This document shows positions 1 to 8,115 of a stretch of DNA of 64,000 nucleotides, in pieces. The notes beneath the pieces were generated by a model. That model ran no database searches. It had not been told where the DNA came from and saw nothing but the letters and a program-made list of their open reading frames with translations. This stretch comes from Vagococcus humatus (GTDB lineage Bacteria; Bacillota; Bacilli; Lactobacillales; Vagococcaceae): assembly GCF_003950325.1 (NCBI RefSeq), contig NZ_PXZH01000008.1, positions 1 through 64,000 on the forward strand. Direction: 5' to 3'. Each line of letters starts with the position of its first letter. Positions within the stretch are counted from its first letter, which is position 1. A program made the translations under genes and the position numbers.

Positions 1-37
1 GCCTAACGGCGTGGGGGTTCAAGTCCCTTCACCCGCA
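1..37 (+). tRNA. tRNA-Leu, 3' fragment (5' part outside window)
   Basis: Only the 3' part is present: a short GC-rich stem-loop that looks like the long variable arm of a class II tRNA, a T arm with the GTTCAAGTCC core, and a 3' acceptor strand CACCCGC plus discriminator A. The implied acceptor GCGGGTG together with a long variable arm fits tRNA-Leu better than Ser or Tyr. The anticodon lies outside the window. No CCA is encoded (TCA follows). Confidence 0.75.
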
Positions 38-51
38 TCAAGAAGATAATA

Positions 52-124
52 GCCGGCTTAGCTCAGTTGGTAGAGCATCTGATTTGTAATCAGAGGGTCG
101 AGGGTTCAAGTCCTTTAGCCGGCA
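52..124 (+). tRNA. tRNA-Thr (TGT)
   Basis: Complete 73-nt cloverleaf: acceptor GCCGGCT pairs with AGCCGGC, D arm GCTCAGTTGGTAGAGC, anticodon loop TTTGTAA with anticodon TGT, T arm AGGGTTCAAGTCCTT, discriminator A. CCA is not encoded. It lies 14 nt after the tRNA-Leu fragment in the same cluster. Confidence 0.95.
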
Positions 125-127
125 TTA

Positions 128-157
128 GAGAGTTAAAAACTCTCAACTTTTTTATTT
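128..157 (+). terminator. Hairpin with T-rich tail between tRNA-Thr and tRNA-Gly
   Basis: GAGAGTT pairs with AACTCTC around an AAA loop, followed by a T-rich stretch. It could be a weak internal terminator or a processing signal in the tRNA cluster. The tail is offset from the stem by a few bases, so termination may be partial. Confidence 0.4.
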
Positions 158-166
158 TATGAGTTT

Positions 167-238
167 GCGGAAGTAGTTCAGTGGTAGAACATCACCTTGC
201 CAAGGTGGGGGTCGCGGGTTCGAACCCCGTCTTCCGCT
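167..238 (+). tRNA. tRNA-Gly (GCC)
   Basis: Complete 72-nt cloverleaf: acceptor GCGGAAG pairs with CTTCCGC, D arm GTTCAGTGGTAGAAC, anticodon stem CACCT/AGGTG with anticodon GCC, T arm GCGGGTTCGAACCCCGT, discriminator T. No CCA is encoded. Confidence 0.95.
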
Positions 239-261
239 TTCTAAGAACATAAAATAATTAA

Positions 262-347
262 GCCGGGGTGGCGGAACTGGCAGACGCACAGGACTTAAAA
301 TCCTGCGGTAAGTGATTACCGTACCGGTTCGATTCCGGTCCTCGGCA
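262..347 (+). tRNA. tRNA-Leu (TAA)
   Basis: 86-nt class II tRNA: acceptor GCCGGGG pairs with CCTCGGC (one mismatch or wobble), D arm beginning TGGCGGAACTGGCAGACGCA, anticodon stem CAGGA/TCCTG with loop CTTAAAA (anticodon TAA), a long variable arm GGTAAGTGATTACC, and T arm CCGGTTCGATTCCGG. No encoded CCA. Confidence 0.95.
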
Positions 348-351
348 TTAT

Positions 352-425
352 GCGCCCATAGCTCAATTGGATAGAGTGTCTGACTACGGATCAGAAGGTT
401 AGGGGTTCGACTCCTCTTGGGCGCG
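352..425 (+). tRNA. tRNA-Arg (ACG)
   Basis: 74-nt cloverleaf: acceptor GCGCCCA pairs with TGGGCGC, anticodon stem CTGA/TCAG with loop CTACGGA (anticodon ACG, whose A34 is normally edited to inosine), T arm GGGGTTCGACTCC, discriminator G. No encoded CCA. A short GCGC-GCGC hairpin and a T run directly follow and may partly terminate transcription. Confidence 0.95.
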
Positions 426-458
426 TATTGCGCTTTTTTTTATAAAATTAAGATATTT

Positions 459-532
459 CGGGAAGTAGCTCAGCTTGGTAGAGCACTTGGTTTGGGACCA
501 AGGGGTCGCAGGTTCGAATCCTGTCTTCCCGA
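459..532 (+). tRNA. tRNA-Pro (TGG)
   Basis: 74-nt cloverleaf: acceptor CGGGAAG pairs with CTTCCCG, D arm GCTCAGCTTGGTAGAGC, anticodon stem CTTGG/CCAAG with loop TTTGGGA (anticodon TGG), T arm CAGGTTCGAATCCTG, discriminator A. It is the last tRNA of the cluster and is followed by a strong terminator. Confidence 0.95.
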
Positions 533-540
533 TTATAATG

Positions 541-573
541 AAAAGAGTAGCTAATATTAGCTACTCTTTTTTT
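541..573 (+). terminator. Terminator of the tRNA cluster
   Basis: A perfect inverted repeat AGAGTAGCTAAT/ATTAGCTACTCT is followed by a run of T. It closes the tRNA (and probably upstream rRNA) transcription unit before the malic enzyme gene. Confidence 0.9.
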
Positions 574-600
574 GTTTATTAGAAAATATAGGGCTATTTA

Positions 601-614
601 TGAAATTGCTTACA
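601..614 (+). promoter_or_regulatory. Candidate cre (CcpA) site upstream of malic enzyme
   Basis: TGAAATTGCTTACA matches the cre consensus TGWAANCGNTNWCA at all fixed positions but one (C7 is T). It lies about 60 bp upstream of a TATAAT -10 element at 674-679. Carbon catabolite control of malate or fumarate use is plausible; binding is inferred. Confidence 0.45.
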
Positions 615-721
615 AAACGATTGGAATAAAATAATAAAACCTAAGTTAATCAGAATATTATGCTTAGATGCGTTATAATATGAATGAATTTGGGTTGGAA
701 ACAGAAAGGAATGAACATTGA

Positions 722-1888
722 ATGGATCTTAGAGAAGAAGCTTTACAAATGCACTGTGAAAAACGAGGTAAAATTTCAATAGAAAGTAAGGTATCGGTTA
801 AAAATAATCATGATTTAGCCTTAGCTTACTCACCAGGAGTTGCAGAACCATGTAAAGAAATCCATCAAGATGTTTCAAAAGCATATGAATATACATCTAA
901 AGGAAATTTAGTAGCAGTTGTATCTGATGGAACTGCTGTTTTAGGTTTAGGTAATATTGGTCCAGAGGCAGCAATGCCTGTAATGGAAGGTAAAGCTATT
1001 TTATTTAAAGAGTTTGCTAATGTGGATACGATGCCTTTATGTTTAGATACACAAGACACAGAAGAAATTATTGAAACAGTTAAAAGATTAGCTCCAACTT
1101 TTGGTGGAATTAACTTAGAAGATATTGCCTCACCAAAATGTTTTGAAATCGAAAAACGGTTGGATGAAATGCTTGATATTCCAGTTTTTCATGACGATCA
1201 ACATGGCACGGCTATTGTCGTAGCTGCTGGTGTCATTAATGCGTTAAAATTAACAAATAAAAAATTAGATGAAGTAAAAGTTGTTTTAAATGGCCCAGGT
1301 GCAGCAGGCACAGCTATTATGAAAATGTTACTGGCTATGGGAGTAACCAATGCAATTGTATGTGATCGTGAAGGAATTTTGGATGAAAAACGAGTGACAG
1401 GTCATAAATTAGAATTAGCTCAAGCAACTAATCCGGAACATGTTACTGGAACATTAGCAGATGCGATTGAAAATGCTGATATTTTTATCGGTGTGTCAGT
1501 AGCTAATGCCTTAACTAAAGACATGGTTCACAAAATGAATAAAGATGGGATTGTTTTTGCTATGGCAAATCCTGTTCCTGAAATAATGTATGAAGATGCG
1601 AAAGCATGTGGTGTTAAAGTTATGGGCACAGGTCGCTCAGATTTTCCAAACCAAGTTAACAATGTGTTAGCTTTCCCAGGTATTTTTAGAGGAGCATTAG
1701 ATGTAAGAGCGACAACTATTAATGATGAAATGAAAATAGCAGCAGCTTACGCTATTGCAGAATTAATTGCTGAAGAAGATTTAAGGGAAGATTATATTAT
1801 TCCAAGTCCATTTGATCCAAGAGTAGCTGATCAAGTAGCTAAATATGTAGCTGAAGCAGCAGTAAAAACTGGTGTGAATCAGATTTAA
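722..1888 (+). CDS. maeA: NAD(P)-dependent malic enzyme (oxaloacetate-decarboxylating malate dehydrogenase)
   Basis: Oxidatively decarboxylates L-malate to pyruvate and CO2 in the cytoplasm. The 388-aa length fits the short bacterial malic enzymes of the YtsJ/MaeE type. Visible family motifs are LAYSPGVAEPC near residue 35, SDGTAVLGLGNIGP near 68, the metal/substrate segment FHDDQHGTA near 155, and the Rossmann motif GPGAAG near 193. AGAAAGGA lies about 11 nt before the ATG. A TATAAT box at 674-679 and a cre-like site at 601 lie upstream. The fumarase gene follows after 29 nt, so the pair can turn fumarate into malate and then pyruvate. NAD versus NADP preference cannot be read from the sequence, and the gene symbol is by analogy. 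Confidence 0.9.
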   Translation: MDLREEALQMHCEKRGKISIESKVSVKNNHDLALAYSPGVAEPCKEIHQDVSKAYEYTSKGNLVAVVSDGTAVLGLGNIGPEAAMPVMEGKAILFKEFANVDTMPLCLDTQDTEEIIETVKRLAPTFGGINLEDIASPKCFEIEKRLDEMLDIPVFHDDQHGTAIVVAAGVINALKLTNKKLDEVKVVLNGPGAAGTAIMKMLLAMGVTNAIVCDREGILDEKRVTGHKLELAQATNPEHVTGTLADAIENADIFIGVSVANALTKDMVHKMNKDGIVFAMANPVPEIMYEDAKACGVKVMGTGRSDFPNQVNNVLAFPGIFRGALDVRATTINDEMKIAAAYAIAELIAEEDLREDYIIPSPFDPRVADQVAKYVAEAAVKTGVNQI

Positions 1889-1917
1889 ATTGATTAATAA
1901 TTGAGGGGGTTATAAGT

Positions 1918-3288
1918 GTGGTAGATTACCGAATTGAACAAGATTCTATGGGAGAAATAAAAGTATCGACATCTGCTTTATGGGGGGCACAGACCCAACG
2001 AAGTTTACAAAACTTTCATATAGGTTCTGAAAAAATGCCGCAACCACTTATTTTTGGATTAATTCGTTTAAAAAGAGCTTGTGCTATTGTGAATTTAAAA
2101 GAGGGCAAGTTAGCTGAAAATTTAGGGACTAGCATTGTTGCTGCCTGTGATGAGATTTTAAAAAATCAAGCTGAGTATTTAGAGCAATTCCCTTTATGTT
2201 TGTGGCAAACAGGTAGTGGTACACAAACAAATATGAATACAAATGAAGTTATTGCACATTTAGCTACAAGTCTAGGAGGAGAGACTGTCCATCCTAACGA
2301 TCACGTGAATATGTCTCAAAGTTCTAATGATGTTTTCCCAACTGGTATGCATATTGCTAGTTATACACAAATCAAAGAAAACTTAATTCCAGAATTAAAC
2401 TTGTGGATAAAAGAATTAAAAGAACTTGAAGAAAGTTATGCACAAGTGATTAAGATTGGTAGAACTCATTTACAAGATGCGACACCTTTAACGTTTGGTC
2501 AAGAAATTAGCGGCTGGCGGAGTATGATAGAACATAGTTTGCAAGCAGTGGAAACTTCTAATGAAACTCTACGTTATTTAACCATTGGTGGTACAGCGGT
2601 AGGAACTGGTATTAATGCCTCTAAAACTTTTGGTGAAGAAGTTTGTTTAGAATTGAGTGAAGAGACTGGTTTTGAATTTTTAAGTGAAGAAAATAAATTT
2701 TTTGGCTTAACTAGTCATCAAAATATATCTTTTGCACATGGGGCTTTACGCGCTTTAGCCAGTGATTTGATGAAAATTGCTAACGATATTAGATGGTTAG
2801 CTAGTGGTCCTCGCTGCGGAATAGGTGAATTAACTATTCCAAGTAACGAACCAGGTAGCTCGATTATGCCAGGAAAAGTTAATCCGACTCAAGCTGAAGC
2901 TTTAACCATGATTGCTACACAAGTTATGGGAAATGATACAACGATTCAAGTTGCAGCTAGTCAAGGTAATTTTGAATTGAATGTCTTTAAACCAGTTATT
3001 ATTCATAACTTCTTACAAAGTGTGACATTACTAACAGAGGGCATGATTTCTTTTAGAGAGAAATGTCTACATGGTCTAGTAGCAAATGAAGACCGAATGC
3101 ATGAATTATTAGTTAATTCTTTGATGTTGGTAACAGCATTAAATCCTCATATCGGTTATCAAAAGAGTGCAGAAATTGCTAAAAAAGCCTTACAAGATAA
3201 AACGACTTTAACAGTAGCTGCTGTTACATTAGGCTATGCAACAGAAGAAGAATTACAAGATTGGTTAAATCCTGAAAATATGTTATAA
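1918..3288 (+). CDS. fumC: Class II fumarate hydratase
   Basis: Interconverts fumarate and malate without an iron-sulfur cluster. At 456 aa it has the usual length of FumC. Signature [13 protein letters not shown] lies at about residues 313-325 and carries the catalytic serine loop; [12 protein letters not shown] near 181-192 carries the conserved His; [12 protein letters not shown] and SSNDVFPTG form the substrate pocket. Aspartase is a paralogue, but the PTQ after PGKVN and the [10 protein letters not shown] block favour fumarase. The start is GTG with GAGGGGG 8 nt upstream. It is likely co-transcribed with the malic enzyme gene and is closed by a strong terminator. Confidence 0.92.
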   Translation: MVDYRIEQDSMGEIKVSTSALWGAQTQRSLQNFHIGSEKMPQPLIFGLIRLKRACAIVNLKEGKLAENLGTSIVAACDEILKNQAEYLEQFPLCLWQTGSGTQTNMNTNEVIAHLATSLGGETVHPNDHVNMSQSSNDVFPTGMHIASYTQIKENLIPELNLWIKELKELEESYAQVIKIGRTHLQDATPLTFGQEISGWRSMIEHSLQAVETSNETLRYLTIGGTAVGTGINASKTFGEEVCLELSEETGFEFLSEENKFFGLTSHQNISFAHGALRALASDLMKIANDIRWLASGPRCGIGELTIPSNEPGSSIMPGKVNPTQAEALTMIATQVMGNDTTIQVAASQGNFELNVFKPVIIHNFLQSVTLLTEGMISFREKCLHGLVANEDRMHELLVNSLMLVTALNPHIGYQKSAEIAKKALQDKTTLTVAAVTLGYATEEELQDWLNPENML

Positions 3289-3303
3289 AGAGATAAAATT
3301 AGT

Positions 3304-3353
3304 AAATAGCAAATCATTTCTAGAAGACGGCTAGAAAATGATTTGCTATTTTT
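3304..3353 (+). terminator. Terminator after fumC
   Basis: Long, nearly perfect inverted repeat AAATAGCAAATCATTT-CTAG / CTAG-AAAATGATTTGCTATTT, followed by T residues. Confidence 0.9.
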
Positions 3354-3424
3354 CGCTTATTTTTACTAATGTGATAAAAATAGGTATACTGAAGAAAAGG
3401 CTGATAGAAAAGGAGAGCTGACAG

Positions 3425-3727
3425 ATGTTAAAACATATTGTTTTATTTAGTTTTAAAGACGCTAAAAGAGAAAGTAATTTAGAAGATGTTAAAAAAATTA
3501 AACAGGAGTTAGAAGCATTGCCTCAAAAAATTGACGGCTTAATTTCACTACATGTGGTAATCGAGCCAGAATCATCTAGTAACCGAGATTTGATGTTAGA
3601 ATGTGTGCTAACAGATAAAGAAGCGTTAAGTTATTACGCAACACATCCTGAACATGTTAAAGTGAGTCAAAAGATTGGTGAGATAATGGAAAACCGGACA
3701 GTCATCGATTATTTTTTAGAACATTAA
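3425..3727 (+). CDS. Dabb (stress-responsive alpha/beta-barrel) domain protein
   Basis: A 100-aa single-domain protein. It opens with the Dabb pattern HIVLFSFK, continues with ALPQKIDGLISL and a beta strand with DLMLECVL, and has the conserved YATHPEHVKV near residues 72-81. Dabb proteins are small ferredoxin-like dimers; bacterial members are mostly uncharacterised, so no reaction is claimed. AGGAGAG precedes the ATG. It is a monocistronic unit between two terminators. Confidence 0.8.
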   Translation: MLKHIVLFSFKDAKRESNLEDVKKIKQELEALPQKIDGLISLHVVIEPESSSNRDLMLECVLTDKEALSYYATHPEHVKVSQKIGEIMENRTVIDYFLEH

Positions 3728-3746
3728 GCTAAACCTATATAAAAAA

Positions 3747-3780
3747 CCTTAAAGAAATAAGTTTCTTTAAGGCTTTTTTT
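3747..3780 (+). terminator. Bidirectional terminator
   Basis: CCTTAAAGAAA pairs with TTTCTTTAAGG, with T runs on both strands. It serves the Dabb gene on the plus strand and the ECF ATPase gene on the minus strand, whose stop codon lies inside it. Confidence 0.85.
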
Positions 3781-5218
3781 CATCATGCAAAAATAAGTGG
3801 GAGATAGAACTATCAATTAAAGGAGAATCTTGGCTAATTTTTCCGTGTTCTAAATATAATAGACGTTCTCCTACCAATTGAATTAATTCTAAATCATGGG
3901 TGATAATTAATAGTAATCTCCCTTTTTTAGCTGCGAGTTGGATAGCTTTAGCCACTTGGGTTAGATGATAATAATCCAAGCCACTAGTTGGTTCATCTAA
4001 AATTAAAAAAGAACGTTGGCTTAAAAGAGCTAGGGCTAAAGCTAGTCGCTGTTTTTCTCCCCCAGATAAGTTAAAAGGATTGTGATTTAAAACAGGTTTT
4101 AAATTAAGACATTGAATCATTTCTTTTAACTCTTTTTGATCAGTTGAAATAGATAAAAGTTCTGCCAAAACAGTGTGTGCGGTAAATTGATAGGTAACTT
4201 CTTGTGGCACAAGCCAAGATAGGGTTGTTTTTTTTCTAATAGTTTGGCCATTAAGCTTTAGTTTCGCTTTCTTTTGCGGTAAAAAACCACATAGAAGATG
4301 AACCAATGTAGTTTTGCCTGCGCCATTTTTTCCAGCAAGTATGTTAACTTGTTGATTACTTAGTGATAAATGTTCAATGGATAAAACAGGATATTGACGT
4401 TTATATGCAAAACAGGCAGGAGCCATCACTAGTTGTTGCAACTTTTCTGAATGTTGAAATTTTGGTAAAGGTGCTACTTCAAACTGTAAAGCGCGAAGCC
4501 CCATTTTTTTTCTTTGTTGAGTAGGTAAAGCGATTAATTCTTGGGTAGTAAATATTTGTAAGTTGCCTTCATCTAAGTAAAAGTAGCGGTCTGCTAACTG
4601 AAGTAAATAGTAGAGACGATGTTCAGCAATAATCAAAGTGGTACCTAACTGTTTGATGTGCCGTAATACATCAGCTAACTTTAAAATAGTTTCTTGATCA
4701 AGGTGACTACTAGGCTCATCTAAAATAAAAATAGCAGGCTCATGAATATAAGCAGCCGCGCAAGCTACTAGTTGTTTTTGTCCACCAGATAAGTGATACA
4801 TGGAAGTGTCTAATAAATCTTCTATGCTAAATAAAGCGGCGATTTTAGTGATTTGTTGCTGGGTTTGCTCTGAAGACATCCCTAAATTTTCACATACAAG
4901 AGTTAATTCATCTCGGACTCTGTCGCTAAAAAACTGTGTTCGTGGATTTTGAAAAACACTTCCAATTAATTTGACACGTTCAAAAGTGGAGAAGTCTTGC
5001 CAAGATTTATCTTGAAAAGTTAACTCACCTTGCAGAGACCCTTCTTCGACTAACTGAGGAAGTAATTGATTCAGTAGTAAAAGTAGCGTGGTTTTTCCGC
5101 AACCACTTTTTCCGCAAAGCACCACACATTCACCTGGTTGAATTTGAAAGGTTAAATGATTTAAAGTCAAGGGAGCAGTAGGGTTATATTGATAGCTAAG
5201 CTTAGTTGCTTGGATCAT
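3767..5218 (-). CDS. ECF transporter ATPase with two fused ABC domains
   Basis: Energises an energy-coupling-factor vitamin importer. Two complete ABC ATPase domains sit in one 483-aa chain: the first has Walker A GKSGCGKTT, LSGGQKQL and ILDEPSSHLD; the second has GKNGAGKTT, LSGGEKQRLA and ILDEPTSGLD. Most ECF systems use two separate ATPases (EcfA1, EcfA2), so this is a fusion. The start at 5218 is chosen over the longer frame at 5233 because it has GGAGGAG 6 nt upstream and overlaps the ecfT stop as ATGA; the longer frame would begin inside that ribosome site. It is the last gene of an S-T-A module. Confidence 0.88.
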   Translation of the reverse strand: MIQATKLSYQYNPTAPLTLNHLTFQIQPGECVVLCGKSGCGKTTLLLLLNQLLPQLVEEGSLQGELTFQDKSWQDFSTFERVKLIGSVFQNPRTQFFSDRVRDELTLVCENLGMSSEQTQQQITKIAALFSIEDLLDTSMYHLSGGQKQLVACAAAYIHEPAIFILDEPSSHLDQETILKLADVLRHIKQLGTTLIIAEHRLYYLLQLADRYFYLDEGNLQIFTTQELIALPTQQRKKMGLRALQFEVAPLPKFQHSEKLQQLVMAPACFAYKRQYPVLSIEHLSLSNQQVNILAGKNGAGKTTLVHLLCGFLPQKKAKLKLNGQTIRKKTTLSWLVPQEVTYQFTAHTVLAELLSISTDQKELKEMIQCLNLKPVLNHNPFNLSGGEKQRLALALALLSQRSFLILDEPTSGLDYYHLTQVAKAIQLAAKKGRLLLIITHDLELIQLVGERLLYLEHGKISQDSPLIDSSISHLFLHDEKKP

Positions 5219-5868
5219 AAAAAACTCCTCCAAACTATCAAACCTAGACTACTTGTTGCAACTAGATAATCTAGGAAAGTAAGTGATGTTAGTTTTGAAA
5301 CAGGTCTAGTTTCTAGCTGATTAATACCTTTAGCTAGGGCTGCCATAGTTAATTCTTGTGAACTTTGAATGGCCGCGTGAAGCAAGACGATTAAGGTTCT
5401 TTCTAGTCGTTTAAAAAGAGAAGAATGAGGCACTCTCATTTTTTGTAGTCGAAAGGTATGTTTAAAATCCTCTTTGAAGTGAGGAATAAAGCGAAACATA
5501 ACTGTGATTGGTAAGATAAGATACATAGGTAGTCGGCATTTTTTTAATAAAAGAATCCAATCAGAAAGTAAGCTAGTCCGAATTAATAGACTACCTGCTA
5601 AAAAACAAGGATACAGTAGTAGAAACACCATAGCTAGTTGTCCGAAAGAATGACCTAAAAAGCTTTTAAAATAAGGTAAAGCTATTAGAATACCAAGCAA
5701 AACTAAGTAAATACTGCCGTATAAGAGACTTCGTTTTCTTTCTTTCTCCAAAAAGAGTATGCTTAGTAATAAGCCGACTAACACAGTTTGTTGTACTGGG
5801 TGAAAAGGGATAAATAAAAAAATATGGGTGATAAATAATAGCAAACATTTGATTTGAATGTTAATCAT
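5215..5868 (-). CDS. ecfT: ECF transporter transmembrane component (EcfT)
   Basis: Scaffold membrane protein that couples the ATPase to the substrate-binding S subunit. The 217-aa product has about five hydrophobic segments and the cytoplasmic Ala-Arg-type coupling helices typical of EcfT (around RLERTLIVLLHAAIQSSQELTMAALAKG, shown here only as its location near residues 145-175). The longest frame starts at a TTG (5904); the ATG at 5868 overlaps the upstream stop and is preferred because of translational coupling, although its own ribosome site is weak. It lies between the S component and the fused ATPase. Confidence 0.8.
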   Translation of the reverse strand: MINIQIKCLLLFITHIFLFIPFHPVQQTVLVGLLLSILFLEKERKRSLLYGSIYLVLLGILIALPYFKSFLGHSFGQLAMVFLLLYPCFLAGSLLIRTSLLSDWILLLKKCRLPMYLILPITVMFRFIPHFKEDFKHTFRLQKMRVPHSSLFKRLERTLIVLLHAAIQSSQELTMAALAKGINQLETRPVSKLTSLTFLDYLVATSSLGLIVWRSFL

Positions 5869-6472
5869 ACAAGTCACTGATTTGTTTTGAACTAGTTTGA
5901 CCAAAGTGTTTTGCTACGAGTTTTTGTCCGTAAATACCACCTAAAATAGCACCAATTAAAATGAAAAACATTAACAGGATAAAGAAAGTAGGCGTAACAT
6001 ATTGAAACATGCCACTAATGTAAGTGGCTGTTTTTCCTCGGCTAGTTAGATTGTCGATATATTGTTGTTTCATAAACCAAAGGGGCAGTAAAGGGCCAGT
6101 TAATCCGTAACTAAATAAAATATAACCTAAAAGTGATTTGTGTTTAGTTTGAAAAGTTGTTCGGTAAGTAAACCAATCAGCTAAGCCACTAAATCCTAAG
6201 TTAGCTATAATAGCTAAAGGAAAATGACCTGATAAGAGTAGAAAAGTTCCCATAACTAGACTAAAAATAGTGATGGCTCCAAATTTTGGTACTTGTTTCA
6301 GTAATAAAAAATAAATGGAACCAGTTGTTAAAGCAGCTACAGCTGGTAAGAGAAAATTGCCTAAAACAGGTAGAGTGAACATACAAATAAATGTAACAAG
6401 TCCAATGGCTAAAAAATAAAGAGCAGAGAAGATACCTGCTGTCATTAAATCTTTGGTAGTTAGATGTTTCAT
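5861..6472 (-). CDS. Putative ECF S component, MptD/Trep_Strep family
   Basis: Integral membrane substrate-binding subunit, 203 aa, about six hydrophobic segments. The N-terminal MKHLTTKDLMTAGIFSALYF and the C-terminal AKHFGQ resemble the Trep_Strep (MptD) family of putative S components. The start at 6472 has GAAAGGA about 11 nt upstream; the longer frame (6553) has no ribosome site. It is the first gene of a three-gene ECF unit. The substrate is unknown. The divergent neighbours are coaB-coaC, which makes a coenzyme A precursor one guess, but family membership does not prove it. Confidence 0.7.
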   Translation of the reverse strand: MKHLTTKDLMTAGIFSALYFLAIGLVTFICMFTLPVLGNFLLPAVAALTTGSIYFLLLKQVPKFGAITIFSLVMGTFLLLSGHFPLAIIANLGFSGLADWFTYRTTFQTKHKSLLGYILFSYGLTGPLLPLWFMKQQYIDNLTSRGKTATYISGMFQYVTPTFFILLMFFILIGAILGGIYGQKLVAKHFGQTSSKQISDLYD

Positions 6473-6592
6473 AATAAGACGAGTCCTTTCTAGATGATAA
6501 TTATTTTTAATTAAAACCATGTTCATTTTAGCATAAAGTATGGGGAGTTTCATGGGTGACAGGTTGTCGATATTAAATTAGTGTAAAGTTAT

Positions 6593-6621
6593 TTGACATT
6601 TCATTTAATCTATTTTTTAAT
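6593..6621 (+). promoter_or_regulatory. Promoter of coaB-coaC
   Basis: TTGACA (6593-6598), a 17-bp spacer, then TTTAAT (6616-6621). It overlaps the first codons of the longest open frame and so supports the downstream coaB start at 6659. Confidence 0.65.
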
Positions 6622-6658
6622 ACTTAAAGAAGCTATAAAAAAGCAAGGAGGTTTTTTC

Positions 6659-7423
6659 ATGCGTGTTTTAATAACAGCAGGAGGAACAACTGAAAAAATT
6701 GATGAAGTGAGAGCTATTACTAACCATTCTACTGGTCGGTTAGGAAGTTTAATAGCTGATTATTTTTATGAAGCAGGGGCAACAGAGATTGTGTATATAT
6801 GTTCAGAACAAGCTAAACGACCTAAACACATTCAGAAAATGAGAGAGTTACCTATTGTTTCTGTTCAAGATCTTTATCAAACCTTAACTAAGGAATTGAT
6901 ATCAGCTAGTTTTGATATTGTGATTCATAGTATGGCAGTAAGTGACTATTATCTTGAAGGAACAGCCAGTCAAGATGTTTTAACAACAGAAATTGTGAAA
7001 CAATTAAATCAGCATCCAGATATGTCACAAGAGGAGGCGGTTAAACAGGGATTAGAATTAGCTTTTCACGAAATGACTTCAGCTAATCAACCGAAAAAGA
7101 TGAGTTCCGCCTTACCTACAGTTTATTTTCAGTTAAAACAAACCCCTAAAGTCATTCGGCAAATTAAAAAGATTCAACCCCATGCTACTTTAGTTGGATT
7201 TAAATTATTAGTAGATGTAGATTCAACAGAATTGGTTCAGGTAGCTAGTCGGTTGATGGAAAAAAATGATGCAGATTATGTATTAGCGAATGATTTGTCA
7301 CAGATTAAGGGAGATCAGCATGTAGGGTATTTATTACAACAAGATGGTAGTTATACCTTATTTCAGACAAAACAAGCGATTGCTAAAGGCATTGTAGAGG
7401 CGACTATGAAGGGAGTTAACTAA
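6659..7423 (+). CDS. coaB: Phosphopantothenate--cysteine ligase (CoaB)
   Basis: Joins 4'-phosphopantothenate to cysteine in coenzyme A synthesis. The 254-aa stand-alone CoaB lacks the CoaC half found in bifunctional Dfp, as in streptococci and enterococci. The N-terminus MRVLITAGGTTEKIDEVR with ITNHSTGRLG is diagnostic. ADYVLANDLSQI near residues 201-212 matches the DxxVxND region of the family. ATG 6659 has AGGAGG 7 nt upstream; the longer frame from 6593 would start within the promoter. coaC follows after 1 nt. Confidence 0.92.
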   Translation: MRVLITAGGTTEKIDEVRAITNHSTGRLGSLIADYFYEAGATEIVYICSEQAKRPKHIQKMRELPIVSVQDLYQTLTKELISASFDIVIHSMAVSDYYLEGTASQDVLTTEIVKQLNQHPDMSQEEAVKQGLELAFHEMTSANQPKKMSSALPTVYFQLKQTPKVIRQIKKIQPHATLVGFKLLVDVDSTELVQVASRLMEKNDADYVLANDLSQIKGDQHVGYLLQQDGSYTLFQTKQAIAKGIVEATMKGVN

Positions 7424-7424
7424 A

Positions 7425-7979
7425 GTGAAAAAACGTGTGGTATTAGGTGTGACTGCAAGTATTGCCGCTTATAAAGCAGCAGAAATTGTTTCCGCGTTAA
7501 AAAAGCAAGAGATTGATGTGCATGTAATTATGACAGAACATAGCACTCACTTCATTACTCCTTTAACGATGCAAATTTTATCTGAAAATCCAGTGCATGT
7601 AGATGTGATGACGGAACCTTCTGTTGAAAGAATTAATCATATTTATTTGGCTCAAAATTCTGATTTATTTGTGATTGCTCCAGCAACAGCCAATATTATT
7701 GGAAAGATTGCGAATGGATTGGCAGATGATATGCTTTCTACTGTTAGCATGGCGGTTCCAAATGAAACGCCTAAGCTTATTGCGCCAGCTATGAATACGA
7801 AAATGTATGAAAATAAAAGTATGCAACATAATTTACAGCAAATAAAAGAGTGGGGATTTAAAGAAATTACCCCTGTATCAAAAGTATTAGCATGTGGGGA
7901 TATAGGAATAGGTGGATTAGCGCAAGTTAATCAAATAGTAGCAGCTATTTTAGATGAACTGGGACAGACGTCTATTTAA
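7425..7979 (+). CDS. coaC: Phosphopantothenoylcysteine decarboxylase (CoaC)
   Basis: FMN-dependent decarboxylase making 4'-phosphopantetheine. The 184-aa protein shows the flavoprotein pattern VTASIAAYKA near residue 9, the conserved His in INHIYLA, the substrate clamp motif PAMNTKMY (PxMNxxMW class), and ACGDIGIGGLA carrying the active-site Cys. It starts with GTG, 1 nt after the coaB stop, with GAAGGGAG upstream. Together coaB-coaC replace a fused dfp gene. Confidence 0.93.
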   Translation: MKKRVVLGVTASIAAYKAAEIVSALKKQEIDVHVIMTEHSTHFITPLTMQILSENPVHVDVMTEPSVERINHIYLAQNSDLFVIAPATANIIGKIANGLADDMLSTVSMAVPNETPKLIAPAMNTKMYENKSMQHNLQQIKEWGFKEITPVSKVLACGDIGIGGLAQVNQIVAAILDELGQTSI

Positions 7980-8066
7980 CTAATCAAGATAAAATGACTG
8001 GTCACGAAAAAAATAAGCGCCAGTTATGTTAAACCAGTGTGCTAAAAATTGACTTTATTAAATAAA

Positions 8067-8115
8067 TAAATAGGCTCTATCTAGTTTTAAAAGCTAGATA
8101 GAGCCTATTTTTATT
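8067..8115 (+). terminator. Bidirectional terminator between coaC and the deoxyribosyltransferase gene
   Basis: Perfect stem AATAGGCTCTATCTAG / CTAGATAGAGCCTATT with a short loop, T run downstream on the plus strand and A/T-rich flank upstream. It lies at the convergent gene ends. Confidence 0.85.

Noticed and set aside
2402-2410. Perfect DnaA box inside fumC (and another at 62804-62812)
   Set aside because: Single boxes inside coding sequence are expected by chance in AT-rich DNA and encode ordinary residues.
6593-6658. N-terminal extension of CoaB in the longest open frame
   Set aside because: It overlaps the TTGACA/TTTAAT promoter and the AGGAGG element for ATG 6659; CoaB homology begins at MRVLITAGG.
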